A stretch of DNA of 64,000 nt from Neostapfia colusana (lineage: Eukaryota > Streptophyta > Magnoliopsida > Poales > Poaceae): NCBI GenBank assembly GCA_030760725.1, contig JASWHV010000005.1:92820622-92884621 (forward strand), given 5' to 3'. The position numbers were made by a program, and so were the translations under genes. Under the pieces are notes generated by a model that made no database searches, was not told the origin of the DNA, and worked only from the letters and a program-made list of their open reading frames with translations. How positions within the stretch are numbered: position 1 is the first letter of the stretch; every line of letters starts with the position of its first letter. Positions 35,987 to 47,716 of this stretch are shown here, piece after piece.

Positions 35987-37880
35987 CATTAGGAATAGCA
36001 CGCTCGAAAAGATCCTATTTTGAAAACTAAGAAGTAGTTGAGTGAGGATTAGTTACTATGCCCACATAAGGTCTATGATAGTAGTAGTTAATTAAGGTGA
36101 AAAAGGTAACTTATGTGTTATACATTCTGTAATGACGCTCCGACGTCAGGTAAGAGGTAAGGTATGCCACCGCAGGCGGATCAATTGCGGTAAGCTCGCC
36201 ATACGAGCAATGGTATGGAACGGTATACCGTGGCTTGGCACGGTAGTGAATATGAGTCTCTGAACCTTTCCATGGTTCTGAGAGCATATGAAAATGCTGA
36301 TCTCCAGCGTACTTTAGGCAAAAGTGAGAATACCCCATCGTGTAGTAAGCAACACGATAGTATGTAACTCTTGAACGTTCAATGTTCAAAGGAACATACA
36401 CAGCGCTCGCCATCGGCGTGCCTAAACGGTCATGAGGCAGTAGGTGGTATCCGTTGGGTTGATGAAATTCCTAACCGTGACGACCCGTTCGCGCTCTACT
36501 CAGGTTCCCCGTCGTGTGGTGTGAAAACACGACCATGTACCTTGATACGTGGCTTGACTCAAGGACGATCCATATGGCAATGATACGGACCGTATGTTTT
36601 TACTATGATATGGAACTGCCTGAAATGTCAAAAACGCTTGTGTGCACCATTATTGTGTGGTTTTCTGCAGGTACATGAACCACGTTATCGCATGACGTGT
36701 AGAAATCATTTGTGAGTGACGCCTTTAGTTCCACCATTTGACATGTACATGCCGGAATACCGGCTTAAGATTTTTCTTTGGTGAGGAAACGTAGTACCCA
36801 GATAAGATATTAGTTGCAAAAAGGATATTTTCAAACAAAAGAGTCGAACTGAATTTTAGGATTCAATTTAGGGGTTAGTGAACTTCCATATTGAACTAAG
36901 AGTCAATTGGGAGTATAGATTCAATTTCAAAGACTTAGGAACAACCTCCATTGTTTCAGCATAATTTTTTGCTGAAATTAAACAGCGTATAACTTATGAT
37001 TGGTTGAACCAATGGAGGTATGTGATACCAATCTGGAAAGGTTTTGTAGTCTTCTACAACTTTTTCTGTAGAACTCCAGAACAAAATCTCCCTCCAAATG
37101 GATGAAAATCTCAGATGAGTAGGCACTGTCCAGAAACAGTGCAGACCAAAAATGCTCTCTGGAATTTTCTGTATTTCGACCACAACTTCTTGTAGAAAAA
37201 ATTCTAAGGGGCAAGTAAGACACCATTGGAAAGTGTAGGAAATGTTCTACAACTTTGTAGTTCAGTGTTTTCCTAGATTGGGGGCAGAAATCGTTGGAAT
37301 TTTGTGATCATATCTCCTAAACTCGGAAGGCTATGGAGGCAAATAAATACAATCTGGATTCATTTTTGAGTCTACTACAATTTTGTTGTTGAACACTAGT
37401 CCAGATTTTCTCCAAGGTGGCCAAAACAGTTGAAATATTCCTACTGGTCTGCTGGACCAGAAGCTCGACAGAGAAGACCATGGTTGATGTTTTCAAACAA
37501 AACATTTGGTTTCACATTTCGGTATCCAGTGGCTGTGTAAAACAGTGAGCTGGAGTCGAAAATTTTTGTGCATTCAACATATCCCTTCGAGGGAGGACAT
37601 GTTTGGGTCCAGTACAATAGCGAGGTTTTACGCATGCTAATGCACTTAACATCCAGTGGTGACCCATGATGGTCGAAATGAACTTTTAATCCATAAAGTT
37701 CATTACCTTGGAACTCGATCGTGTGACATGGTCTAGGGATGTATATGTTGTATAAAGTTTATACTTTATCCATATGTGTGAATGTTATGCGTATTATTGG
37801 TTCCATTCTCGCACTACTACTGTATAGACTGGATGAAGTAATCAAACATGTGCTGATCGTTTGAACGGTATGAATGCAGA
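35987..37880 (+). other. Leader of element E
   Basis: No credible ORF. It contains TTTTCTGCAG|GT at 36661-36672, then a block shared with B and H (GTGAGTGACG, TTTAGT.CCACC, GCCGG..., TTTTTCTTTGGTGAGG at 36771-36786, CGTAGTACC). From 36950 to 37640 there are three or more degenerate units of about 130-170 bp with phrases like GTATAACTTATG, TCTGGAAAGG, CTACAACTTT and CTCCAGA. The leader ends with GAATGCAG just before the gag ATG. Confidence 0.7.
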
Positions 37881-39649
37881 ATGGTGCGTACACGTTCAAT
37901 GCAAGAGGAGGGAGGTCCAAGTCAGGTTCATGGTGATGAGTATCCACCAACGGAGCAAACCACGACGCAGCAGCAACCACCTCCTCCACCGCCAGAACTT
38001 CCAAGAAATCTTGCGGAGGTTCTCGCCGCAGTACTCGGCTCGCGCGACGAGCAAACCGAGTTGCTGCGGATGCTGGTGCAACAGAATGCATCCCGTCCAG
38101 AAGGACGCCAAGACAATGGCAAAGACCAGCCCCAACAGAGTTCATATTTGGACTTCCTGGTGACCCATCCACCGGTGATTATGGAGGCCGAAGAGCCTTT
38201 GGAGGTGGACAGCTTCATCCGCACTCTTGAGGCAAAGTTCGGTTTACTTCGGTGCACCGAACATCAGAAGGCGCTGTATGCAGCACAACAGCTTCATGGG
38301 GAAGCCGGTACATGGTGGGCGAACTACATCGCCTAATTACCGGCTGTCCATGCCGTCACTTGGACGGAGTTCCAGGAGGCGTTCCGCGCCTATCATATAC
38401 CTTCAGGTGTTATGGAGAGGAAGCTCTAGGAGTTTCTGGAGCTGAAACAAGGCGAGAGGAGTGCTCATGAGTACTCCAGATCATTTAACCGGCTGGCGCA
38501 GTATGCACCAGGATTTGTGGGCACGGAGGAACAGAAGAGAAACGCGTTCTTCCGGGGCCTGAATTCAAAAATGAAGGTCTATCTCGCCCAAAGCAACCGT
38601 GGCACATTCAACGACCTTGTTAATGCCGCGATTTTACAAGAAAATGCTCAGCACGAGTGCAGTTCTGATAAGAGGAAATGCAGCATGCTGGCAAGCAGCA
38701 GTGGTGGGGCGCCAAAAAAATATCGCAAGGTGTATCCCTCACCATCTGGTCAGAGATGGCAGCCACTTGCGCGACCGCCTCAGTTTCATGGTCAACAATT
38801 TAATAGGCCAAGTATCCGACCATCATATCAACCACAGAAAGAGCAGCAGCAAAGGATGGTCCCGCGTGTGCCTCAGTTTCAACCGCATGCACCGGGATTC
38901 CGTCCTCAATTCGGAGTTACCCCGACACCTTACACGTGCTTCATGTGTGGCCGTGTCGGGCATACTGCGAAGGACTACCCCGAGCAGCGATAAGGCAGGG
39001 GTGCAGCACCGTATTATGGTGCTAATCAGCCCCGCAACTATCCCAAGGAACCAGTACAAAAACCCGGCAACGTCCACCACTTAGCCATCGAAGATGTGCC
39101 GGAAGGCGAACCCGTCCTCGCGGGTACGTTTTCTTATTTAGATCATCCCGTAGTCATACTTTTTGACTCCGGTGCCACCCGTAATTTCATAAGTCAATCT
39201 TATGTTATTAAATATCAAATGCCAATCATTCCCACAAATAGTTCATACTTGATTTGCCCTCCGGGTGGGAAAATAACAGCTGATAGGATGGTTTATAGAG
39301 CACCATTACAATTGGGTGGGAATCTATACCCGACTTCTCTAATTATGTTAGAGGGTAAAAAATTTGATGTCATTTTAGGGATGTCATTGCTACATCGCCA
39401 TGGTGCTGTTCTTAACATCATTCCACGTGTGGTTCGTTTAAACTCTCCACTTCATGAACCACATGTTCTCATTTTTGACCATAGGGTTCAAGAAATGCCA
39501 GCCACATATAACACGAAAGACACAAAACTGGAGGATATTCGTGTGGTCCGTGAATACCCAGACGTCTTTCCGGATGATCTCCCGGGCATGCCACCTGAAA
39601 GGGATGTCGAGTTCAAGATCAAACTTGTACCCGGTACGACACCGTTATC
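37881..39649 (+). pseudogene. Element E gag and protease
   Basis: Starts at ATG 37881 (MVRTRSMQEEGG), one base after ATGCAG. Gag capsid-like text is visible (LHGEAGTWWANYIA). In-frame stops lie at 38334-38336 (TAA), 38427-38429 (TAG) and 38991-38993 (TAA). The zinc knuckle reads CFMCGRVGHTAKDY, so its last Cys is Tyr. The protease follows with LFDSGATRNFIS and VILGMSLLHRHG. The frame ends near 39650, where about 8 bases are missing compared with B, shifting the reading into RT. Confidence 0.92.
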
Positions 39650-40859
39650 ACGACAAGATGGCTCCGAATGAGCTAGCTGAATTGAAGTAGCAGCTCAATG
39701 ATCTGATGAATAAGGGTTTCATTCGACCGAGTTCCTTGCCATGGGGATGCTCGGTGCTGTTTGTGAAAAAGAAGGATGAAACCTTGAGGTTGTGTGTGGA
39801 TTACCGACCTCTCAACACCGTCACCATAAAGAATAAATATCCACTGCCCCGCATCAATATTCTCTTTGATCAACTTGTGGGTGCGAGTGTATTTTCAAAG
39901 ATGGATCTTCGCCCTGGATATCATCAAATAAAAATCCGAGTGGAAGATATTCCGAAGACGGCCTTCTCGACTAGATATGGGTTGTATGAATATCTCGTCA
40001 TGTCTTTTGGTCTCACCAACGCCCCGGCACATTTCATGTATCTCATGAACTCAGTGTTTATGCCGGAGATGGACAAGTTCGTGGTGGTGTTTATTGACGT
40101 CATCTTGGTTTATTCCATGTCTGAAGAAAAACACGCCGAACACCTGCATATCGTGCTTCAACGATTGCGAGACCATAATATTTATGCCAAGTTCAGAAAG
40201 TGCGAGTTTTGGATCAGCCAAGTGCCATTTCTTGCTCATATTATTTCTGCGGAAGGCATTGCAGTTGGTCCAAGCAAAATCGAACAAGTGCTGAAATGGA
40301 AGTCCCCCACATATGTCCATGAAGTCAGGAGCTTTCTTGGTTTAGCGGGATATTATCGTAGATTCATACCGAACTTCTCCAGGCTTGCTAGCCGATGACT
40401 GAATTGTTGAAGAAGGGGATCAAATATGATTGGAGCACAGTATGTGAAGGAGCTTTCCAAGCATTGGTGAAGCATCTTACAACAGCCCCGGTATTAGATC
40501 AACCGGATATGACCAAGCCCTTCGACGTATATTGTGATGCGTCCGGTATCGGGCTTGGCTGTGTATTGATGCAAGGAGGAAGATTGGTCGCCTACGGCTC
40601 ACGTCAACTTTGTAACCATGAGCAGCACTATCCGACACATGATCTTGAGCTCGCTGCTGTGATGTTAGCATTGAAAATGTGGAGGCACTACTTACTTGGG
40701 AACTTAGTGCACTTCTACACCGACCACAAGAGTCTGAAATATATACTCACTCAAAAGGAGTTGAATATGCGGCAACGGAGATGGCTAGAGCTGATCAAAG
40801 ACTATGAGATCGAGATTCACTACCATCCTGGTAAGGCAAATGTGGTTGCCGACGCTTAA
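39650..40859 (+). pseudogene. Element E reverse transcriptase and RNase H
   Basis: RT motifs are recognisable (KMDLRPGYHQ, AFSTRYGLYEY, MSFGLTNAP), but the catalytic motif reads FIDV (Asp 40096-40098, Val 40099-40101) instead of FIDD, which should abolish polymerase activity. TAG lies at 39688-39690. One base is missing near 40388, shifting frame between RT and RNase H (FDVYCDASGIGLG). Another one-base loss near 40856 creates a TAA in the ADALSRK segment. Confidence 0.92.
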
Positions 40860-42409
40860 GCCGCAAATCTCATGTCAACAATCTGTCCACCACCCCAGTA
40901 GTAGAGGAAGAGCCGAGTCTATACTTGGTTCCATATGGGGCATTATATAATCTTGCTCTCGTCCCTACCATACGAGAGGAGATTATGGAAGCGCAGAAGG
41001 AAGACATGGGAATGTCGCACATTCATAGAAGAATGAAGAATGGCAAAATGAAATGCTTCTGAAGGGATGAACACGGTACTCTATGGTTTAAAGACCGTAT
41101 AGTGGTACCCCGTGACATGAAGCTTCGGAAGAAAATCTTGGACGAAACTCATTTGTCCCAGTATTCTATTCATCCGGGCAGCAACAAGATGTACCAAGAT
41201 CTCAAAACCAGGTTTTGGTGGACACGGATGAAAAGAGAAATCGTGAAGTACGTGTCCGAATGTGATACGTGTCAGCGTGTGAAAGATGACCATATGCGTA
41301 AAACTGGACAGATGCAACCATTGAATATTCCGGCATGGAAGTCCGAGGATATCAGCATGGATTTCATACTTGGTTTACCTCTCACGGCTCACAAGAATGA
41401 CTTGATTTGGGTGATAGTCGATCGACTAACCAAGTCGGCTCATTTTATTCCCGTACATACAAATTACATGGCCAAGCAATATGCGGAGTTGTATATCGCA
41501 AGGATCTTGTGCTTGCACCGTGTTCCCTGCACAATTATTTCAGATCACGGTGCGGTGTTGGTCACTCGGTTTTGGGAACAGATGCACGGATCATTGGGGA
41601 CCAAACTGATCCGAAGCTCCGCGTATCACCCGCAGACGGATGGTCAAACTGAACGGGTGAATAAAGTGCTTGAAGACATGCTACGCACTTATACCATCCA
41701 CCATGGTAAAAACAGGGATGATCATTTGCGGTTGGCGGAGTTTTCATGTAACAATGGCTATCAAGCTAGCATCAAGATGGCGCCGTATGAAGCTCCCTAT
41801 GGCCCGAAATGTCGCACACCACTCAACGGATGTGAGTCCAGCGAACGAGTGATATACGGCATTGAACATGTGAATGAGGGTGAAGAACGAGTGCGAGTAA
41901 TACAAGCCGATCTTAAGGCTGCTCAATCTCGTCAGAAGAGCTATGCGGAAAAAAGACGCCGACCTCTTCACTTTGACATCGGGGACCATGTTTATGTCCG
42001 GGAGTCTCTGATGAAGGGAGTTCATCGTTTCGGAGTGAAGGGCAAACTTGTGCCGCGACTCATCATTCCGTTCGCCGTCATTGAAAAATGCGGATCCATG
42101 GCCTATCACCTGGATTTACCGGCGTCACTCGCCGGAATTCACAACGTCTTCCACATCTCTCAGCTGAGGAAATGCCTCAAACCATCGGCTGAAATCCGCA
42201 CTGAAGAGATAGAAGTTCTTCAACCGGACCTCACGTACCCGGAGTATCCTATCCGGATTATCGATGAAAAGACTCGTGCCACAAGGAACTGGACCTTATG
42301 GTTTTACAAGGTCTTCTGGAGTAACCATACCGCTGATGAGGCGACATGGGAAAGCGAGGACTATCTACAAGCAAATTATCCGTACTTGCTATCATCGCAT
42401 ACCCGGTAA
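40860..42409 (+). pseudogene. Element E integrase and chromodomain
   Basis: A third frame after the shift at 40856, with TGA at 41060-41062, then open to the normal stop at 42407-42409. The zinc-binding HHCC region (HLSQYSIHPGSNKMY, CDTCQRVK) and the DDE residues (SMDFILGLP, ISDHG, TERVNKVLED) are present, as is a chromodomain-like end (WFYKVFWSNHTADEATWE). It matches B and A along its length with scattered replacements. It could not be made as part of a polyprotein because of the upstream breaks. Confidence 0.92.
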
Positions 42410-42436
42410 AGTTTCCCCACTTTGCTTTTCTTTTGG

Positions 42437-42472
42437 AATCTCGGGACGAGATTCTTTTTAAAGGGGGAGGGA
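42437..42472 (+). promoter_or_regulatory. Element E palindrome and polypurine tract
   Basis: AATCTCGGGACGAGATT (42437-42453) followed by TTTAAAGGGGGAGGGA up to the 3' LTR start at 42473. Confidence 0.85.
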
Positions 42473-43575
42473 TGTGAAAGCCCAGTTTTACACGGTTGGT
42501 GTAGCATCCAAAAAGGTGAAGGAAATCCAAATTTTTAAAACATTGTGGCAACTAGTCATATCCAATATGATAATAGTGCAAATTCAAGTCTGAGCTTGCT
42601 ACACGGTTCCAAATAATTCAAAAAGCCCTTATGCAAAGTTCCATAATTTTGAAAGCATGCTTGCTATTTAATTCTAGGGTAACACCGAAAACCATTGGAA
42701 TTTAAATTTGAATTTGGAAGTTGAACCAAACTTGATCAAATGCAGCATTGAAGTCCAAAATTGAATTCTACATATTTGACTTTGCTTCCCTGCAAATATC
42801 TAGAACTTCTGGACAACGTTTGGTGGGAGAATTAGATGATCAGAAACATTAAGAGGGGAAGAGAGAGGATGACATGTGGGGCCAGCTAGTCAGTCTCTTA
42901 CGAGCACGTCGGTTTCCCGGTTTCTATCTGCGGCTGACACCGCGATGCAGCACGCCACGGCGATGCCTCTGCCTTGGCGCCAAAGTCACCGTTTCACTCG
43001 GTGCGGTCGTACTCGAGCCGAGCATCGCAGCAGCCGGTCGTGGTTTCTGCTCACTCGATGAAGGAAGCGCGCACGTCTACTGCTCCTCTGTTTTCGCTGC
43101 CGCACCGAGAAATCGCCATTCCCTCTGCTCTCTCTGCATTAGACCGGGGGTTCTTCGGCTGAGCAAGGTCGCTGGCGGTACGGGGTGCTACTGTCCAGTC
43201 TAGGGGCAGCCGTGTTTCCTCTCCAGCTGTGATTGCAGTCTGTATTCTCTGAGCTACCCAAAGAACCATCATCCGTCTACCCTGAAATTCGGTTCCAAGG
43301 TGAAGTCATAGTCTAATTTCTTTAGAACGATGCTTCTACACAACCTAGCGCAGCTCCTCGACAAAAAATCATCAGAAACTGTTGAGAAATGAGGTCGTAA
43401 GCTGAGTTTTTCCGGCCGCCAACGCACAACCCTCCGCACCGTCGAGCTATACTTTGGACGGGTTTTTACCCATTTTAGGATGCAAAAACGTGCTCCTCAC
43501 ATCACCCTTGTGCTTGTGGTGCTCTCCCCAACTGGAGTACACTTCTCCCATGCGAGAACGACGGCGCCTGGTGGA
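42473..43575 (+). repeat. 3' LTR of element E, first segment
   Basis: Aligns with 32281-33378 of the 5' LTR (same GC-core text CGATGCAGC..., TTGGCGCC). It is cut at 43575 by the insertion of F; the last five bases GTGGA (43571-43575) are duplicated at 47712-47716. Confidence 0.9.
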
Positions 43576-46500
43576 TGTAACACTCCGGCCCAGACCACAT
43601 TCACCCCTAACCCTAATTTCTTTTTATCTCTTCCTTCTTCTCTTTCCCTGCCCGAGACCGCCGCCCCTAGGCCTCGCCATCGCCTCGGGCTCGCGCGCCT
43701 CCATCCCGCGCCCACCCCCTGCACGCTGCTGCTCCTTCCCCGCCGCCTCCCTCGCCCCCACGCACGAGCACTACCCCGCGCCCTCATCTTCCCCACGCCG
43801 CCCCCGAGCTCTCCCTCATGGTGTGCCCCAAGCCCGCCCCCGCCCCCGCCTCGCCCCGTCTCCCTCCCCTCCCCTCCCCTAGCCCCGCGCCCCGGCGCCC
43901 GCAACCGCCACGCCCCAGGCCGGTGCGCTCGCCCCTCGCGCCGCCCCCTCTCCTGAAGCTGCTCGCCACCGCCTTCTCCTCCGCACCTCCCCCAATCGCC
44001 GTCGGCGCCCGCCCCTTCGACACCGCTCCGCAGGCTCCGCGCTCGCCCGAGCCCCCAGCTGGCGCACACCTCCCCCACGGCGCTGCTCCTCCCCGCAAGC
44101 CCGGTCTCGAGCCCACCCTCGGCGCCCTCCCGGCTTTCCTCTCTCGAGCCCCCACGGTGCCGCGCCTTCCCCACTGGAGCCCGCGCTCCGCCCTTCCCGT
44201 CGTCCGCTGAACCGCTACTGCGCGCGCTGCCCCCGTCTTCCACCCACTCCGCACGTCGTCATGGCGCTCGAAGACCCGCAACGTCGCCCCCGGGTTCACC
44301 GGTCGAGCCCCCTTTCCTCGGTGAGTCGCTGTCAAGCCCTCTTCCCCGGGTTCCTCCCCTAACTTTGCGAGCTAACCCATCACGCACAACCGCAGGGGCT
44401 TCGACTACTATTCCTCGGTCACCTCCGACGTGGATCGGCCTTGTTTTCCCGCCCCCGCCGTACACCGGTAAGTTCCTCAGTTTCTTGTCGAAGAACTCCG
44501 GATTCCCTTTCGGTCCCCCCACCTCCTAACGACGCCAACGCCTGTGCCTCGCACCAGAATGCATCGACGACTCAAAGACGGTGAGAAGAACGCCACCAAG
44601 ACGCCGCCGCATCGAGGACCTGAAGATCTCCGCTGATCTCCCCGTCGCGCAGCTTGAGCCGCTCTACAGGGATCAGGTGTGCGTGCTTTGGTCTTGCTAC
44701 CTACTGTTTTGTGTGTCACGAGTAGGATTTCGTTCTACCATTCGTCAGCCTACAAGATGTTTGAATGGTGCCTATTGTTACTATGCTGCGTATTGAGACA
44801 TCACATCTGCGAAGGACGTTTTGTGCATCCACATTTTGACTCGATAGTTGTCAGTCAGCCTGAAAATCACATTTGGATTATTTGTTCACGTGCCTGCCTT
44901 GACGTTCCAGTTTTGTTCAATAACTAAAATCTTATGCAAAGCTTAACGTTAACTGCACTCATGGTTTATAAGGAATAGATGTTTTCTGTACAAGCAAAAA
45001 AAATATTTAAAATGAGATGTTATGAGCACATATATGAAGACAACACACATACTGTTCATAGGTATTATGATTCAAAGAACATTTACAAGCTATCTCTTCT
45101 ACAAATACACTTGTAGCAGGGGAAAGATTCAAATTTATGTGTGACTACTGAAGGGGCACTGGGAACCCTAATTATTTTTAGTACCAACACTAAGTGAGAG
45201 ACCTATTTAATTTTGTTCTACTACATGGTTTCGATTTATTGGGCTTTTGAGAAATTAATAAACATGTAAAAAAACAGTTCCATTTGTAATATTTCAATTA
45301 GGAGAAAACTAAAAGAAGTCATGTCCATTCTGATGAAAGTAGACAATCCAGTTGGTCTCTACATTATCGGTTGTGCCCAATACATTTCATGATAATAGGA
45401 TCACAATTATGGTTTAAGTCCCCCTGGTTTTTGAAAATTCACCCCTAGGCTCTCTAGGAAATTAGGGAACCCGGTGTGTTATGGATTTGAGGCCACTGTA
45501 ACCCTTTGATAATTAGGTTTAGCCCCTGAAAATTTAAGGTAAATGACGATTTAGCCCCTGGAATTACTAGTAATAGCATTGTTGGACTCTAGGTAGTTCT
45601 GGAGTGTATGAAAACACCCCTGAGTGACTGGAATTTATGCATAGACCCCCATACCCTTCCATTTTAACATTTGGGCCCTTGGATTAGCCTGAGAAATAGC
45701 AAGAACCACCCTAGTCCCCTTGAAATTGCATATAGGCCCTTGGAACCTTTCCTAATTAACCTTTTAGCCCTTAGCAATTTTTGGAATTACTGATTTATCC
45801 TTGGAAACTAAAAAAAGGGTAGCATTAAACCCTCTAGCCCTTGTAATAATCTGATTTAACAAATCAATACATAGGATAATCTGGAAAATAACAAACACAC
45901 CCTTGAGTAGTTGTTGAATTTACATAAACACTCCTAAATATTGCAGATTTGGTAGAAGCACCCCACTAACATGCGGAAAATTATAATTAAGCCTCTATAG
46001 CTGTTGTCTTTGTAGAAACACCCTCACAAATAACTGTTAATGTAAATTACTAAGTAAAATACATAATAAGATGTTCCCTTGCATAGTATAATTGATTTAT
46101 AACCTAAAAGGAGATAATCCATGTGCACACAAAGATATAAATGCGTAGGTTGGCGTGTAGGGTTATATGACTACTATGCTTGGATCATTTGGGATTGTTT
46201 CTTATTGATTCCCTTGTCATGTTCATTGCACGTGTGATGGCGTCGATAAAATCAATTCCCAAGACGACATACGACTTACAAGCCCAAAACTTTGAAGATC
46301 AAGAGTTTGACCTGTGGACTGAGCAATGATATAAGAAAAAGGCAAGTGCCCTTGACCATTTTGCTCCTTCTTAGGATTATTAGTTAGAATCTGCTTGCAT
46401 TGTCTTTAACATGAATCCCATGATAGGCTGTTTACTAGAATTTCCATATTATCTCCCTTGTAGCCTGGGTATGGGTTAGCTAGGTTTTACTAGATGTCGT

Positions 46501-47711
46501 TTATTGATGCTTAGCCCTGCTTAGTAGATGGGATGGGAGTAATTTACATTAATGTTTAATTATCATGATCATTGAGATGTTGTGTGGAGATATATATATG
46601 GTATATATGTGGGGATGTAGAGATAGGGATCTAGCAGGCTAGTTGGTCTATGGTGGGTGCCGAGTGCACGAGACTCGGGTTTGTGGTTAGTGGCCTGTGT
46701 AGATCCTAAGGACCGGTTCGTGAGACCCGTCAACTGGCTTATACAGTGCCACCACAAGAACTGGTATGGGACAGAGTGACTAAGTAATTAGGTGCATTCC
46801 CGATGTAGTGTGAGTGTGTGGTAGGTGCGGGGAATGGGAGTCGGGCGGGACTACCCTGGGATCCGCAAGGCTCAAGAGGGGGCCACTGCAGGCGGAGGTG
46901 AAAAAGACTCCAGGAGGCCGCAGGGGTGAAACCTCAGTGGGCTCATGCTCGTCGGGATTCCCTTTGTAAAGGTCACATCGTGATCTCCTGGCCGCACACC
47001 TTAGGAAGTGTGAAATGTGGCTAGCTACCACGGGCAAAAGGGAGGTTTTAGTCCACCTGGCGACAGGGGACGGAATCACGACTTGTGGGTAAAGGGTACA
47101 AACTCTGCAGAGTCAAAACTGTCTAGACAGCCGTGCTCACGGTCAAGAGCGGGCTAGTAACTCTCTCATGATTAGTGTGGTTTGGTTGGTGGTCTTGGAT
47201 TGGTTGGTTATGGTATGTGGTTGGTGATTTTGGGAGATGTATACAGATGGACTTGGAGATACTTGGATACTTGGTTGGGATGGTTGGGACTTTCACCTAG
47301 TAAATAGGATGCTTAATAAGACTAAGGTATAGGTTGCTTAGTGCATAAGCCGTGTTTAGCCTTTCTTGATTCTTGCCTCATCATGCATAAAACTTTCCCA
47401 CACTTGCTGAGTACATTATGTACTCAGGCGTTTGTCTTTTTCCTCTTTTATAATTGTTGCTCAGTGAAAAGAAGATAAAATGAAGACGGTGTGAAGAAGG
47501 TCATGTAGCTGCCAGTCGATTCGCCTGTGGACGGCCCTAGAAGCTTCTCTTCTTCCGCTGCTATCCGAAACTCATTTTTAAGGTATGAATGTCGTTTATA
47601 TTCGATATATATAACTGTTTATCACTAGCTGTCCTACGTGTATGATGAAACCGATCCTGGCATACACGTAGATGGCGGCCGGTTTTGCTCTTTGTAAAAC
47701 CGGGCGTGACA
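43576..47711 (+). mobile_element. Solo LTR F (4136 bp) of another LTR element family
   Basis: Starts TGTAACACTCCGG, ends GGGCGTGACA and is flanked by GTGGA on both sides, so it is one integrated unit with TG...CA ends. No gag-pol, primer site or polypurine tract is inside, and no second terminal copy is seen, so a solo LTR left by LTR-LTR recombination is the best reading. It has a very C-rich first kilobase (43600-44560), splice-site-like sequences (44321, 44395, 44468, 44557), an AT-rich middle with repeated TAGCCCCTGG-like phrases (45420-46060), and TGAGTACATTATGTACTCAG near its end (47407-47427). It could instead be a non-autonomous element. Confidence 0.8.
44261..44584 (+). CDS. Possible three-exon mini-ORF in solo LTR F
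   Basis: Not a recognised protein. Exon-like pieces 44261-44320 (MALEDPQRRPRV..., donor TCG|GTGAGT), 44396-44467 (after CCGCAG, donor CCG|GTAAGT) and 44558-44584 (after CACCAG, ending TGA) join in phase 0 to about 52 codons. The donors match the plant consensus well. In C-rich sequence such a frame may be chance, and an alternative phase also gives a readable exon, so coding is doubtful; the splice-like sites are firmer than the ORF. Confidence 0.2.
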
Positions 47712-47716
47712 GTGGA

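Noticed and set aside
43818..44210. Proline-rich plus-strand open frame in F, possible host gene first exon
   Set aside because: Composition-driven, lies inside a unit with TG...CA ends and a target duplication, and has no recognisable domain.
43497..44243. Long antisense open frame (248 codons) in the C-rich start of solo LTR F
   Set aside because: Low-complexity Gly/Arg/Ala translation of the opposite strand of a CCG-rich stretch; no motif, and such frames are expected from composition alone.
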